This document shows positions 1-9,995 of a stretch of DNA of 64,000 nucleotides, one piece after another. The notes below the pieces were generated by a model. That model made no database searches and was not told where the DNA came from. It saw only the letters and a program-made list of their open reading frames with translations. The stretch is from NCBI RefSeq assembly GCF_006376615.1, contig NZ_VEXQ01000010.1, forward strand, positions 103,858 to 167,857, given 5' to 3'. A program made the position numbers and the translations under genes. How positions within the stretch are numbered: the stretch's first letter is position 1; every line of letters begins with the position of its first letter. Source of the stretch: Buttiauxella sp. B2 (GTDB lineage Bacteria > Pseudomonadota > Gammaproteobacteria > Enterobacterales > Enterobacteriaceae).

Positions 1-1111
1 TATATTTACTAATATTAGAAATCAGCGAGTTAAAACCGATATCCAGGTAAGCATAAATTCCCGTAGAGCGACGTTCTTCTGTGACTAACGCAAAACCATG
101 GTTAATCGCTTCATTCGCAGAATGGTTATTAATTTTTTTGCCGTGCAGGGTAATGGTTCCGGTAGATTTTTCGCGGATGCCAAATAATGTTTCAACGATA
201 TCAGTACGCTTTGCACCGACCAGACCCGCAATGCCGAGGATTTCCCCTTTATGTAAATCGAAGGAGATATCACGAATTGAAGGTTGGCGCAGAGAAGTCA
301 GATTACGAACTTCCATAATCACTTCGCCTGGGACGTTTTCTTTTGTCGGGAAGCGTTGGTTCAGAGAGCGGCCAACCATCATGGAGATGATTTTGTCCAT
401 ATCCAGCCCTTCTAATGGCTGGGTGGTAATCCACTGTCCGTCGCGCAAGATGGTGATTTCATCACATAACTGGAAGATCTCTTCCATTTTGTGAGAAATA
501 TAAACAATACCGCAACCACGCTCTTTTAATTTACGAATGATTTTGAAAAGGTGATTAACTTCCTTTTCTGTCAATGAGGATGTTGGCTCATCCATAATGA
601 CAATTTTGGCATTGTAGGAGAACGCTTTGGCGATTTCGATCATCTGCATTTGTGATACTGACAACGTACCAACACGGGCGCGTGGGTCAATATCAATATC
701 CAGCTCATCAAAAATATGTTTGGTATCACGGTACATTTTGTCCTGATCGACAAATATACCTTTGGTTGGGTAACGCCCCAACCACATGTTGTCCATTACG
801 GTACGTTGTAATACCAGGTTAAGTTCCTGGTGCACCATAGAAATACCATTTTCCAGCGCTTCTTTGGTGCTGGTGAAATTTACTTCGTTTCCCTGAAAAA
901 GGATACTGCCGGAATCCTTGCTGTAGATCCCAAATAGGCATTTTAATAATGTCGATTTGCCCGCTCCATTCTCACCCATTAATGCGTGAATAGAATGAGG
1001 ACGAACTTTCAAATTAACATTATCTAGTGCCTTAACGCCGGGGAATGATTTATTAATGTTGGTCATTTCCAACAAGAATTCCGGCGACTGATTTATAGTA
1101 TTGTCGACCAT
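1..1111 (-). CDS. mglA: Galactose/methyl-galactoside ABC importer ATPase MglA (3' end cut off)
   Basis: This is the ATP-hydrolysing subunit of the high-affinity galactose importer MglBAC, working on the cytoplasmic face of the inner membrane. About 370 codons are present of the roughly 506 usual for the family; the C-terminal part lies beyond the left edge. Reading from the ATG at 1111, I see a Walker A motif GENGAGKST (residues 46-54), a degenerate ABC signature LSVSQ (about 150-154) and Walker [11 protein letters not shown] (about 170-179), then the start of the second ATPase half. It lies 82 bases downstream of mglB on the same strand, as in the E. coli mglBAC operon; mglC would follow outside the window. 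The identification is firm. Confidence 0.96.
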   Translation of the reverse strand, partial: MVDNTINQSPEFLLEMTNINKSFPGVKALDNVNLKVRPHSIHALMGENGAGKSTLLKCLFGIYSKDSGSILFQGNEVNFTSTKEALENGISMVHQELNLVLQRTVMDNMWLGRYPTKGIFVDQDKMYRDTKHIFDELDIDIDPRARVGTLSVSQMQMIEIAKAFSYNAKIVIMDEPTSSLTEKEVNHLFKIIRKLKERGCGIVYISHKMEEIFQLCDEITILRDGQWITTQPLEGLDMDKIISMMVGRSLNQRFPTKENVPGEVIMEVRNLTSLRQPSIRDISFDLHKGEILGIAGLVGAKRTDIVETLFGIREKSTGTITLHGKKINNHSANEAINHGFALVTEERRSTGIYAYLDIGFNSLISNISKY

Positions 1112-1154
1112 AGTTGTACCTGGTTCCAATAGTGTCACTGAGTATCAGGCTTGA

Positions 1155-1180
1155 TACCGGGCGCGAATATGCGCCCGGTA
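1155..1180 (-). other. Stem-loop between mglB and mglA
   Basis: A perfect 10-bp inverted repeat, TACCGGGCGC and its complement, encloses a 6-base loop in the 82-base gap between mglB and mglA. No T-run follows on the transcribed strand, so it is not a standard terminator. A stable hairpin here would protect the 3' end of the abundant binding-protein mRNA and lower mglA expression, as such hairpins do in other binding-protein operons. The role is inferred. Confidence 0.6.
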
Positions 1181-1193
1181 ATCACTGTAAAAC

Positions 1194-2192
1194 TTATTTG
1201 TTTGTAAATTCAGCCAGGTTGCTCTGATCAACACCGACATAAGGGATACGAACGATTTTGTTTTCGATCTTCCACTTAGTGCCTTCAGCGGCAGGCTTAC
1301 CATCGGCCAGGTTTTTCGCCAAATCGAAGGTTGCTTTAGCCTGGTTGTTGGCATCGTTTAGAACGGTACCGGCCATTGCGCCAGATTTAACCAATGCCAG
1401 AGCTTCTGGCAGGGCATCCACACCAAATACTGGAATAGAAGATTTGTTGTGTGCTTTCAGCGCTTCAACAGCACCCATTGCCATCGCATCGTTGTTGGCA
1501 ATAACCACTTCGATTTTGTTAGCGTTCGGGCCAGACAACCATGCATCCATCTTATCTTTCGCCTGAGCGGTATCCCACATTGCGGTATCTAACTGCAGCT
1601 GTTGGGTTTTCAGACCTTTGGTGTTCAGCTCTTTGATAACGTAAGTAGTACGTGCTTCAGCATCCGGGTGGCCAGGTTCGCCTTTCAGCAGTACGAACTG
1701 AACTTGGCCATCTTTGTTCAGATCCCAGGCTGGGTTAGCCGCCCAATGTTTAGCAATCAGGTCGCCCTGAATGATGCCTGATTCTTTAGAGTCAGTACCG
1801 ACGTAGTAAGCCTTGTCGTAGCTATCCAACGCTTTGCGAGAAGGTTCTTTGTTATAGAAAACGATTGGAACGTTTTGACCACGCGCTTTTTCGATAACGG
1901 TGCCAGCAGCAGCAGGGTCAACCAGGTTGATTGCCAGCGCTTTCACACCTTTTGCCAACAGCACGTCAATTTGATCGTTCTGCTTGGATTGGTCATTCTG
2001 TGAGTCGTTCATCAGCAGTTCAACGTCTGGTGAAGCTTTTGCGTCTTTTTCGATTGCCTTGCGCACGACGGACATAAAGTTATCGTCGTATTTATAAATG
2101 GTCACACCAATACGGGTATCAGCTGCATGAGCGGTTGCGCCAAACAACATGCAAGACATAACGGCGGACAGGGTCAAAACCTTCTTATTCAT
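1194..2192 (-). CDS. mglB: Periplasmic galactose/glucose-binding protein MglB
   Basis: This is the periplasmic receptor of the Mgl galactose importer, and in E. coli it also presents galactose to the chemoreceptor Trg. The 332-residue protein starts with a signal peptide ([23 protein letters not shown], cleavage likely after residue 23). The mature protein begins [18 protein letters not shown], typical of type I sugar-binding folds, and contains the calcium-loop-like segment [10 protein letters not shown] (about 158-167). It is the first gene of the mgl operon. A CRP site and a GalR/GalS operator lie about 245-275 bases upstream, so catabolite activation and galactose induction are expected. 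Confidence 0.97.
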   Translation of the reverse strand: MNKKVLTLSAVMSCMLFGATAHAADTRIGVTIYKYDDNFMSVVRKAIEKDAKASPDVELLMNDSQNDQSKQNDQIDVLLAKGVKALAINLVDPAAAGTVIEKARGQNVPIVFYNKEPSRKALDSYDKAYYVGTDSKESGIIQGDLIAKHWAANPAWDLNKDGQVQFVLLKGEPGHPDAEARTTYVIKELNTKGLKTQQLQLDTAMWDTAQAKDKMDAWLSGPNANKIEVVIANNDAMAMGAVEALKAHNKSSIPVFGVDALPEALALVKSGAMAGTVLNDANNQAKATFDLAKNLADGKPAAEGTKWKIENKIVRIPYVGVDQSNLAEFTNK

Positions 2193-2408
2193 GGTATCTC
2201 CGGTTTTTTGCAGGGTAGTTCTAGGGGTATTCAGGCAGGCAGCAATGTTATGAAAACGTTACTGAAAGCCGAAAATTTTCTATAATTAAAAAACTCTTCC
2301 GTGTTCGGTAACGATCCATAACTGCTTTTATTGATCTTTTTTGCTGGATACCTATAGGCAAACTGATTAATCACCGTTACATATAGTTTCAGCTGATAAA
2401 ACGCTGAC

Positions 2409-2469
2409 ATCATAGTCATCGTAATGTTAATTAACTGTGAATTTACTCACAAATTGAAACCGGTTACAT
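2409..2469 (-). promoter_or_regulatory. mglB promoter with CRP site and GalR/GalS operator
   Basis: A perfect CRP core, TGTGA-N6-TCACA, lies at 2436-2451. Beside it, at 2454-2469, is TTGAAACCGGTTACAT, which matches the GalR/GalS consensus at its conserved positions around the central CG. A -10-like TATGAT (2409-2414, minus strand) places the start near 2402, about 41.5 bases from the CRP centre as in class II CRP promoters, with the operator centred near -60. This is the expected architecture for mglBAC. The start site is inferred from spacing. Confidence 0.85.
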
Positions 2470-2481
2470 AAAAGACTTTGT

Positions 2482-3504
2482 TCAGAGAGTGATCGGTGCC
2501 GCAATTTGTCGTGGAGCCACAGAATGACGTCGTACTAAAGTTGGCATAAAACAGTGTGTTGCACCATTATCGAGCGTTCCTGCCGCGCCTTGTAACGCCA
2601 GTTCTGTTGCCAGTCGCGCCATTGAAACAATGGGGTATCGCACCGTGGTGAGTTGCGGATCGGTGTAACGCGCGATAGGAATATCATCAAAGCCAATCAC
2701 TGATACATGATGTGGCACGACAATTCCGTTGTCTTTCAAAGCAGTTAATGCCCCGGCGGCCATGCTATCGTTATAGGCAAATACCGCACTGAGTTGCAGG
2801 TTGCGCCCCAGCAATTCCACCATCGCAGCTTCCCCGCCCTGCATATCGGGTGAACCCACGCCAATCCAGCTTTCCGGCGGTGTTATCCCCTGCTCGGTCA
2901 TGCCGCGTAACCACCCTTCACGACGCTGTGCGTTATCTTCAATTGCATGACTTGAGGCAAGATAACCAATGCGTTGATGGCCCTGATTAAATAGCATTCG
3001 AGTCGCCATCAAAGCACCGCTGACGTTATCAAGCCCAACACATCGGTGTTCGTAACCCGGCACAATGCGGTTAACCAGCACCATACCTGGAATGTGTTCG
3101 AGGAAGTCGCTTAACTCTTGGTCACTGAGAGCTTTAGCATGAACAATCAAAGCGTTGCAGCGTTGGCGAATCAACACTTCAATCGCATGACGTTCTTTTT
3201 CTTCCTGGTGGTAACTGTTGCCAATGAGAACGTATTTGTTGTGCTCTTGCGCCACAATATCCACCGCTTTGACTAATGCGCCAAAAAACGGATCGGATAC
3301 ATCCATCACCACTACGCCTATGGTGTCACTGACTTGCGTTGCCAGTGCCTGGGCATTTGCATTCGGGCGATAGCCCAATTGCGCCACTGCCTGCATCACA
3401 CTTTCACGGGTATCAGCACTGACCAGCGCGCTGTTATTGAGTACACGGGACACGGTCGCCACGGAGACGCCGGCGATTCGGGCAACGTCACGAATGGTGA
3501 TCAT
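2482..3504 (-). CDS. galS: LacI-family repressor GalS (gal isorepressor)
   Basis: GalS represses mglBAC and contributes to control of the gal regulon, with D-galactose as inducer. The 340-residue protein has the LacI-type helix-turn-helix at its N-terminus ([24 protein letters not shown]), the hinge region [13 protein letters not shown], and a periplasmic-binding-protein-like effector domain ending in the conserved [14 protein letters not shown] chose the ATG at 3504 rather than one three codons upstream because MITIRDV is the usual family start. It sits directly upstream of mglB in the same orientation, as in E. coli. A GalR/S operator about 110 bases upstream suggests autoregulation. Confidence 0.95.
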   Translation of the reverse strand: MITIRDVARIAGVSVATVSRVLNNSALVSADTRESVMQAVAQLGYRPNANAQALATQVSDTIGVVVMDVSDPFFGALVKAVDIVAQEHNKYVLIGNSYHQEEKERHAIEVLIRQRCNALIVHAKALSDQELSDFLEHIPGMVLVNRIVPGYEHRCVGLDNVSGALMATRMLFNQGHQRIGYLASSHAIEDNAQRREGWLRGMTEQGITPPESWIGVGSPDMQGGEAAMVELLGRNLQLSAVFAYNDSMAAGALTALKDNGIVVPHHVSVIGFDDIPIARYTDPQLTTVRYPIVSMARLATELALQGAAGTLDNGATHCFMPTLVRRHSVAPRQIAAPITL

Positions 3505-3613
3505 AGATATCACCAGGCGAGGAAGGAGTAAGTCTCATGAATGCACCCTGTATTTGGCAAGGTGGCTATTCTGGCAGCGACTCGGGATTGACTACGTGAG
3601 GATGATCACATCA

Positions 3614-3661
3614 ATGAAAACGGTTACATACAAATCGTTAACGTTTGTGATGTATATCATT
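3614..3661 (-). promoter_or_regulatory. galS operator and probable CRP site
   Basis: ATGAAAACGGTTACAT at 3614-3629 fits the GalR/GalS operator consensus. At 3646-3661 a CRP-like sequence TGTGA-N6-TCATT has one perfect and one weaker half. The same operator/CRP arrangement at the mglB promoter suggests galS is autoregulated and CRP-activated. The CRP site overlaps the end of yeiB. Confidence 0.7.
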
Positions 3662-4817
3662 ATCTTGCTGGATGCTTCAGGGATACCCCTGCGGCCCGTG
3701 CGGTTAGCTGTCGCCATAGCCATTCTACTGGCCCCTGGCGGAAATAACGCAGCCAAATTAATGAGAACAAAATGTTAATGGCCCATACCACAGGCACAAA
3801 ACCTAGCAGCGCAAGGCGGTCAAACTTCATGAACCACCCCATATGGAAGAAGAAGGTGGTACAAATCAGCGTTTGCAGCAAATAGTTCGACAGCGCCATG
3901 CGCCCGACATGAGCCACAGCATTCACTATCCGCAGACGCGACAGCTGCGGCCAGTAGCCAAATGCCAGCGCGGCATAGCCGATAGTTTGAAACGGTGCAC
4001 TCAATTCACGCGGCGCTTGCAGCAAGAACGCGCACCAACGATACGTCCAACCGACATGCCATTGGGCATATATCGCCGGAATATTAATTAGCATACCGAC
4101 CAAAATCAGCCAGAAACCAATGCGGCGATAATGATGCAGGCTAAACCCGCCGCGCAGCCAACCGCTGCGCATTAATGACGCGCCCACAAGCATCATTCCA
4201 GCCAATTGCCAGCCGTATTGTGCGCCCAGTGCAACCAGATTAGATGACAGCAAATCAATGCGATTAGTGATGGCCTCGCTGCCGCCGCCCAGTTTCCACC
4301 ACTGTTCGTACTGCAAGTTAGCAGCATCCGGCACCCAGGAACGGTTTGGCGCATCGCCAGAAATAAATCCTAACAGCAGCAGAATTCCCACACCCGTGAG
4401 GTACAGCATCACACCCGTATTAAATAACGGGCGGATCCCCGGCGCATCACGAATCAAGCGCCAGCACACCAGCCCAACCAGACCATAGGCCAGCAAAATA
4501 TCGCCATCCCACAAGAAGATAGCGTGCATGAAACCGAGCAAGACTAATAACGTCAGACGTGACTGAATCCAGCGCTTGCCACGATGTAACAACATCTGCA
4601 AACCGGCACCGAATAACAGGGCAAATAAGGTGAGAAATTTTACCTGAGCGAGAAGATCTAAAATCGCCCATGTCCAGGCATCACGATCGGTAATTGAACC
4701 GGACCAGGCTGGATTGAGGTACGCTGCCTTCGGTAAACCGAAGGCTACGATATTAAGCAACAGGATGCCGAGAATAGCGACGCCACGGACAAAATCCAGC
4801 GTAACGTTTCTCTCCAT
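3660..4817 (-). CDS. yeiB: DUF418 inner-membrane protein YeiB
   Basis: This 385-residue polytopic membrane protein belongs to the DUF418 family and has no established biochemical function. It starts MERNVTLDFVRGVAILGILLLNIVAFGLPKA, the typical family N-terminus. Eight to ten hydrophobic segments follow, and the DUF418 core with the segment GPVEWLWRQLT is near the C-terminus. The ATG at 4817 was chosen over upstream in-frame codons because it matches the family start and lies 20 bases after folE. It is probably cotranscribed with folE, as in E. coli. Confidence 0.92.
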   Translation of the reverse strand: MERNVTLDFVRGVAILGILLLNIVAFGLPKAAYLNPAWSGSITDRDAWTWAILDLLAQVKFLTLFALLFGAGLQMLLHRGKRWIQSRLTLLVLLGFMHAIFLWDGDILLAYGLVGLVCWRLIRDAPGIRPLFNTGVMLYLTGVGILLLLGFISGDAPNRSWVPDAANLQYEQWWKLGGGSEAITNRIDLLSSNLVALGAQYGWQLAGMMLVGASLMRSGWLRGGFSLHHYRRIGFWLILVGMLINIPAIYAQWHVGWTYRWCAFLLQAPRELSAPFQTIGYAALAFGYWPQLSRLRIVNAVAHVGRMALSNYLLQTLICTTFFFHMGWFMKFDRLALLGFVPVVWAINILFSLIWLRYFRQGPVEWLWRQLTARAAGVSLKHPAR

Positions 4818-4837
4818 AAATCCTGCCTGCTTAACGA

Positions 4838-5503
4838 TTAGTTGTGACGAACAGCGCGCAGAAATTCCTGGCGTGTATTTTGACTGGATTTGAACAACCC
4901 ACCCAGCGACGTGGTTGTCGTTGCACTTGTTGCATCCTGTACACCACGCGCTTTCACACAATAATGGACCGCATCAATAGATACCGCCACATTGTTGGTG
5001 CCAAGCAGAGTTTGCAGAGCAATCAGAATCTGCTGCGTTAAGCGTTCCTGAACCTGCGGACGCTGCGCAAAGAATTGCACAATACGATTAATTTTCGACA
5101 GGCCAATCACGGTATCTTTCGGTAAGTACGACACCGTTGCTTTACCGTCAATCGTCACGAAATGGTGTTCACAAGTACTGGTGAGCGTAATGTTGCGCAC
5201 GGTGACCATTTCATCAACCTTCATCTTATTCTCGATGACGGTGATTTTCGGGAAATTGGCGTAATCAAGGCCGGAGAAAATCTCATCGACATACATTTTA
5301 GCGATGCGATGCGGCGTTTCCATCAAGCTATCGTCGCTCAAATCAAGATTCAGCAACTGCATGATTTCCGTCATATGTTCGGCAATCTGGCGTTTGCGAG
5401 TTTCGTTATCCAGCTCACGCAAAGGTGGGCGCAGCGGTGTTTCTAAACCGCGAGCAACCAGTGCTTCGTGAACTAATGCGGCTTCTGGACTTAATGCTGA
5501 CAT
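4838..5503 (-). CDS. folE: GTP cyclohydrolase I
   Basis: FolE converts GTP to 7,8-dihydroneopterin triphosphate and formate, the first committed step of tetrahydrofolate synthesis. The 221-residue protein has the zinc-ligand positions Cys111 and His114 in the motif TSTCEHHF and Cys182 in VHYCVKARG. It also carries the family signature segments [21 protein letters not shown] and [14 protein letters not shown]. Its length is one residue shorter than the E. coli enzyme. It heads a probable folE-yeiB operon. In E. coli folE is the divergent neighbour of yeiG; here a transporter gene lies between them. Confidence 0.98.
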   Translation of the reverse strand: MSALSPEAALVHEALVARGLETPLRPPLRELDNETRKRQIAEHMTEIMQLLNLDLSDDSLMETPHRIAKMYVDEIFSGLDYANFPKITVIENKMKVDEMVTVRNITLTSTCEHHFVTIDGKATVSYLPKDTVIGLSKINRIVQFFAQRPQVQERLTQQILIALQTLLGTNNVAVSIDAVHYCVKARGVQDATSATTTTSLGGLFKSSQNTRQEFLRAVRHN

Positions 5504-5619
5504 GTTGTTTTCTCCTGCAGGTGTGACTGACCTCTACCCTACCTGGGGTAAAGTGTGCGTTCATTGTGCGTGAGCGCGGTCGCATAATCCAGTAGTGCGA
5601 ACGATAATTATTGAAATCG

Positions 5620-6789
5620 TCAATACCTTCTCCAGACCAGACCGCCACCAATCAGTAATGCGAATCCGGCGACATACAATGCTGGCTCGAGCTGTCCGGT
5701 GAGCGACGTCGATAATGCCGATAGCATCGGCCCAACCAACTGCCCCATCGCATAGCCCGTCGTCAGGAGACCTGCCAAATAGCGAGTATGCTTTGGTGCC
5801 AGTTCGCGGCCATAGAGCAGCGACAATTGCACCGCACACAAGAAGCCACCGCCCACCAGCAACGCTCCCAGAACCAGCCCAGTCATGCCGGGAATCATAC
5901 CTGAGGCGAATACCCCGAGCGCCTGTATCCAGAGAACCAGCGCCAGGCGTTGATGGCTTTGTAACCAAAGTCTTGCAGCAATACCGAGTAAAATCCCGCA
6001 TACCGCCGCACCGCCGAATATCGGCCAGACGAATTGCGCGAACGCACTGCAAGGAAAACGTGCGCTGGCCATCTGCGATAAGAACGTCGCGGGCAGAATA
6101 TAGCCAAACCCTGCGAGGCTATAGCTCCACACTAATCGTTTGAGCTGTGGCGTTAAGACCAAAGGTTCCGGTGCTGTTTCTGGGCGATGCAACTCCCCTT
6201 TGCATGGTAAGTTGCGGGCAATAAACACAATCAATAACAACGCCAGAACGCCGTAAACCAGCCATGCATAGCTCGCTGATAATCCATAGCTGTGGATGGC
6301 AACCGCCAGCAATCCACTGATAAATATCCCGGCTCCGGGGCCTGCGAACACCGCAGCACTTAATCCCGGCTTGCCTAAATGTGCCAGTTGTTCATTGCTC
6401 CAGGCGGCAATCAATACCATCGCCCAGCCGCTAGCTACGCCGATGAGAAAACGTACCAGCGCATGCCACAGTGCGGAATCCACGGCTGCTGAAAGTAGCG
6501 TTAAAACGACCGCACCCCAGACGCCAGCCATTAAACGTAACTCTACACGCCGATGCGTACGCATGGCATCCCACGCGCCAACCAGATAACCAAGGTAGTT
6601 AATCGCCGCTACCAAACCCGCACTGGTTAAGGTAAGTTGCCCTTCAGTTATCATCCGCGGGACTTGCGGGGTAAACGCAAAACGGCCAATGCCCATTGCG
6701 ACTACCAACACCAGAAATCCCGTCAACGCGATACGTGCCGCCACACCGCCCCCGATTGTTACGATTTCGTTGCCAGCATGATGCAGCAT
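5620..6789 (-). CDS. YbfB/YjiJ-family MFS transporter
   Basis: This 389-residue protein has about twelve hydrophobic segments and resembles the YbfB/YjiJ branch of the major facilitator superfamily (MFS_4). The features include an N-terminal GIGRFAFTPQVPRMI segment and NYLGYLVGAWDAMRTHRR, a loop-2 motif typical of this branch. The substrate is unknown. It is inserted between folE and yeiG, which are neighbours in E. coli, and is transcribed divergently from yeiG. No clear Shine-Dalgarno precedes the ATG at 6789. The C-terminus (GGGLVWRRY) appears complete. Confidence 0.8.
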   Translation of the reverse strand: MLHHAGNEIVTIGGGVAARIALTGFLVLVVAMGIGRFAFTPQVPRMITEGQLTLTSAGLVAAINYLGYLVGAWDAMRTHRRVELRLMAGVWGAVVLTLLSAAVDSALWHALVRFLIGVASGWAMVLIAAWSNEQLAHLGKPGLSAAVFAGPGAGIFISGLLAVAIHSYGLSASYAWLVYGVLALLLIVFIARNLPCKGELHRPETAPEPLVLTPQLKRLVWSYSLAGFGYILPATFLSQMASARFPCSAFAQFVWPIFGGAAVCGILLGIAARLWLQSHQRLALVLWIQALGVFASGMIPGMTGLVLGALLVGGGFLCAVQLSLLYGRELAPKHTRYLAGLLTTGYAMGQLVGPMLSALSTSLTGQLEPALYVAGFALLIGGGLVWRRY

Positions 6790-6852
6790 GACTAGACTTG
6801 GGTGAAGTGAAACTTGTTCATTGATATTGAATATAAATAAGGATCCGTCTTA

Positions 6853-7683
6853 ATGGAGCTCCTCGAAGAACACCGATGTTTTGAAGGCTGGCAGCAGCGT
6901 TGGCGCCATAATTCCACGGCACTAAAATGCCCGATGACGTTCAGTATTTTTCTTCCAACACCGCGTACCACTCCTCCTCCCGTTCTGTATTGGCTGTCTG
7001 GTTTAACGTGTAACGACGAAAACTTCACCACTAAAGCTGGCGCGCAGCGTGTCGCGTCTGAGTTGGGAATTGTGCTGATTATGCCAGACACCAGCCCACG
7101 CGGCGAAAATGTGCCGAATAACGAAAGTTACGATCTCGGCCAGGGAGCAGGTTTTTATCTGAATGCCACCGAACAACCGTGGGCGCAGCATTTCCGCATG
7201 TACGACTATATCAACGACGAGTTACCAGCTCTGATTGCCGATAACTTCAGCATCAGCGATAAAGCGTCTATCTTTGGGCATTCGATGGGCGGCCACGGTG
7301 CTTTGAGCATCGCGTTGAAGAATCCGGGACGTTATTGTTCAGTTTCCGCATTTGCACCGATTGTTAATCCGACACGCGTGCCATGGGGGCAAAAAACCTT
7401 TGCCGCTTATTTAGGGACTGATGAAGAAAAATGGCGCGAGTGGGATAGCTGCTGCTTATTGATGCAGGTCGATTGCGCGAATGCCATTCCCATTCTTATT
7501 GATCAAGGCGACGCCGATCAGTTCCTTGCAGATCAATTGCAACCGGCACAATTCGCGGAAGTTGCACGCCAAAAGAATTGGCCGCTGACCTTGCGCGTGC
7601 AGCCAGGTTACGATCACAGCTATTATTTCATTGCGTCGTTTGTAGAGGATCATTTGCGATTCCACGCTGAGCATTTAGCGTAA
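6853..7683 (+). CDS. yeiG: S-formylglutathione hydrolase YeiG
   Basis: The enzyme hydrolyses S-formylglutathione to glutathione and formate, the last step of glutathione-dependent formaldehyde detoxification in the cytoplasm. The 276-residue esterase-D-type alpha/beta hydrolase has the nucleophile Ser144 in GHSMGG. The acid is probably in GDADQF (about 222) and the histidine is in DHSYYF (about 255). The family segments [18 protein letters not shown] and PDTSPRGE are present. It is close in sequence to E. coli YeiG rather than to the adh-linked FrmB paralog, judging by context and its N-terminus [17 protein letters not shown]. Confidence 0.95.
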   Translation: MELLEEHRCFEGWQQRWRHNSTALKCPMTFSIFLPTPRTTPPPVLYWLSGLTCNDENFTTKAGAQRVASELGIVLIMPDTSPRGENVPNNESYDLGQGAGFYLNATEQPWAQHFRMYDYINDELPALIADNFSISDKASIFGHSMGGHGALSIALKNPGRYCSVSAFAPIVNPTRVPWGQKTFAAYLGTDEEKWREWDSCCLLMQVDCANAIPILIDQGDADQFLADQLQPAQFAEVARQKNWPLTLRVQPGYDHSYYFIASFVEDHLRFHAEHLA

Positions 7684-7690
7684 CAAGAAA

Positions 7691-7764
7691 GTCGGATGTC
7701 GCTCTCGCTAATCCGACCTACAAAACCGCAATTGTAGGGTGGATTAGCGCAAGCGACATCCACC
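7691..7764. repeat. Inverted pair of REP-like palindromes
   Basis: Two 31-base copies stand head to head (7691-7721 and, inverted, 7734-7764), separated by 12 bases, between the convergent genes yeiG and cirA. They differ at about six positions. Each copy can itself fold: GTCGGAT pairs with ATCCGAC in the first, and GGTGGAT with ATCCACC in the second, so the differing bases compensate each other. The location between convergent genes and the paired layout fit REP/REPIN-type elements, which act as mRNA 3'-end structures. Confidence 0.75.
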
Positions 7765-7778
7765 GCTAACTCTCTAAA

Positions 7779-9749
7779 TTAGAACGTGTAATCCACCGCC
7801 ATAAAGTAACGACGGCCATCTTCGTTGTAACTGTAATCATCACGACTCAGATCTTTATCGCCCAGGTTCATGACACCCGCACGTAGTTTGATAGCTTTCG
7901 TTGCCTTCCATGCCGCGCCCGTGTTCCACACCACATAACCGCCAGGCGTTGCTTCACCGTCGGTGGTGGCACGTTGTTCACCGGTATAGTTTGCAGAAAC
8001 GTAGAATGACCAATCATCCAATGGCGCCCAATCAACCGTACCGTTTGCAGTATGGAATGGTAACGAGGCCAATGGTTTATTGCCACCGCCACTCAAATCA
8101 CGGCCATCGTTGTAGGTGTAGTTCAGCGTCAGTTTCCATTGCTCGCTAAACGGCACTTTCAACTCGGTTTCGACACCACGAACACGCGCTTTGTTGACGT
8201 TGTAGTATTTAAAGATTGGGCGGCCAGCACTGTCAAAACCAACAAAGTTAGGATATGACGGAGCCTGGCTGATGTTCGAAGTACGATTAATATCAATCAT
8301 ATCGTCGAGGTTATTTTGGAAAGTCGTGATGCTGCCGGATACGCCGTCCAGTAAACCTTCATCGCCTGCGTAGTACAGACCGAATTCGAAACTTTCACTG
8401 GTTTCTGGTTTCAAATCTGGCGTGCCCACAATCTTACAAGAACCACGGCAGGAGTTACTGGTCCAGTCTGGGCTTAGCTGTAATAAAGAAGGTGCTTTAA
8501 ACGCCGTTGCCCAGCCACCTTTCATGGTAACAGTGTCTGTTGCGCTATAGACCAGGTACGCACGCGGGCTCCAGTGGTCACCGTAGGTTTCGTGGTCGTC
8601 CATACGCACGCCAGTGGTCAGCGCGAGCGGTTCGAAAATCCGCCATTCATCTTCCACAAACAACGCATACTGGCTGGCAGAGGTTTCAGTGCTGTTGCTT
8701 CCGGTAAGGTTTACCGGGTCAGTCAGCTTATCGTGTCGCCATTCGCCACCAAAGGTCAGCAGCTGGTTAATTTCACCCAATGGCAGAACCAGTTTGCCAT
8801 CCAGGCTGCTATTACGTGAGGTAATAGGCGAGCTATTGCCAGGATTGAGGTTATCAATCTTGTCACCGTAGAAACGCAGTTCGGTATTACCGTAATCCCA
8901 ACGACCATTATGGGAAATAGAGTAATCCTGGCGTTCCATGCGGTTTTTATTCAAAGAGTCGGAATCGCGGTCCTGGCGGTCAAAGCCATAACCAAAGCTC
9001 ATGTCCTGGTTTTCAGTTGGTGTTAGAGAAAACTCAGCGCTCCCACTGCGCGTGGTGAAGCCTTCAATACGCGGCGTTTCACCCGTTGCGGCGGTGCTGG
9101 AAGGTTCTGGTTTGTCTTTCTCGCGCTTACCAAGGTTGCCGTATACTTTCACCCCGAGCAGATCGTCAATGATCGGGCCGCTGGCGAAGAAGTTGCTGTT
9201 ATAGGAATCACCGCGATCGCGATCTTCCTGAAGGGTTGTATCCGCCGTGACGGTGCCGTGCCAGGCTTTGCCTACTTTGCGCGTAATGATATTAACCACG
9301 CCACCTAACGCATCTGAACCGTATAGCGAAGACATCGGCCCACGCACCACTTCGATTCGCTCGATGGCATCCACCGGGATCCAGTTGAGGTCAAAATCGT
9401 TATGACGGAACACGGCATTACGGGAGTTAACGCGTTTACCATCGACCAGGATCAGCGTGTAGCTGCTGTCCAGACCACGAATACTGACGCCCTGACGGTT
9501 ATCCCCTTCATTGGTAAGTTGCACACCCGGGACTTCCTGCAAGACATCTTTCAGGTTCTGGATAGGTTTCTTTTTCAGGTCTTCTTGAGTGATAACGCTA
9601 ATACTGGCAGGGGCATCTTTGAGGTTTTGCTCGGTAGCAGAAGCTGTAACAACCATAGTGTCTTCACGTTCTTCGGCAATTACCGGAAACGCAGCACTGA
9701 TTATTGACGCGCAAAGTCCTCCCCGGACGATGGGATTCAACCTTAACAT
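7779..9749 (-). CDS. cirA: TonB-dependent catecholate siderophore receptor CirA
   Basis: CirA is an outer-membrane receptor for catecholate iron complexes and is the colicin I receptor in E. coli. The 656-residue precursor has a signal peptide (about residues 1-25, [25 protein letters not shown]) and a TonB box-like EDTMVVTA segment. A plug domain follows with [23 protein letters not shown] and [14 protein letters not shown]. The beta barrel ends in the aromatic YFMAVDYTF, as expected for outer-membrane assembly. ATG 9749 was chosen because the signal peptide starts there and GGAG lies six bases upstream. A Fur-like box upstream suggests iron repression. Confidence 0.96.
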   Translation of the reverse strand: MLRLNPIVRGGLCASIISAAFPVIAEEREDTMVVTASATEQNLKDAPASISVITQEDLKKKPIQNLKDVLQEVPGVQLTNEGDNRQGVSIRGLDSSYTLILVDGKRVNSRNAVFRHNDFDLNWIPVDAIERIEVVRGPMSSLYGSDALGGVVNIITRKVGKAWHGTVTADTTLQEDRDRGDSYNSNFFASGPIIDDLLGVKVYGNLGKREKDKPEPSSTAATGETPRIEGFTTRSGSAEFSLTPTENQDMSFGYGFDRQDRDSDSLNKNRMERQDYSISHNGRWDYGNTELRFYGDKIDNLNPGNSSPITSRNSSLDGKLVLPLGEINQLLTFGGEWRHDKLTDPVNLTGSNSTETSASQYALFVEDEWRIFEPLALTTGVRMDDHETYGDHWSPRAYLVYSATDTVTMKGGWATAFKAPSLLQLSPDWTSNSCRGSCKIVGTPDLKPETSESFEFGLYYAGDEGLLDGVSGSITTFQNNLDDMIDINRTSNISQAPSYPNFVGFDSAGRPIFKYYNVNKARVRGVETELKVPFSEQWKLTLNYTYNDGRDLSGGGNKPLASLPFHTANGTVDWAPLDDWSFYVSANYTGEQRATTDGEATPGGYVVWNTGAAWKATKAIKLRAGVMNLGDKDLSRDDYSYNEDGRRYFMAVDYTF

Positions 9750-9894
9750 TCCTTTCTCCATGAGGTGAATAGCAAACAAAATAGATGGATTGCGCTCACA
9801 TTCCTGATGCGTCATTTGCTACTTTGGCAAGCGACTGCGGCCTTTACTCACCGACATCCAGCGGTGATAAAGAGTGGCGACACCATAGATTAAA

Positions 9895-9909
9895 CGAGAA
9901 TAGTTATCA
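9895..9909 (-). promoter_or_regulatory. Fur-like box upstream of cirA
   Basis: On the minus strand the sequence TGATAACTATTCTCG matches 11 of the 14 specified positions of the 7-1-7 Fur consensus TGATAATnATTATCA. It lies about 150 bases upstream of the cirA start. Fur repression of cirA is established in E. coli; binding at this site is inferred. Confidence 0.6.
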
Positions 9910-9962
9910 ATCAAATTGTTAAAATTTGTAATACATAGAAAGGAAGTTTGCGGGGGAGAGAT

Positions 9963-9987
9963 AAAAAAGGGCGCGATAATCGCGCCC
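9963..9987 (-). terminator. Intrinsic terminator of lysP
   Basis: A G+C-rich hairpin (GGGCGCG pairing with CGCGCCC, 9969-9987) is followed on the minus strand by six T residues (9963-9968). It begins 8 bases after the lysP stop codon. Confidence 0.9.
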
Positions 9988-9995
9988 TTCTGGGG

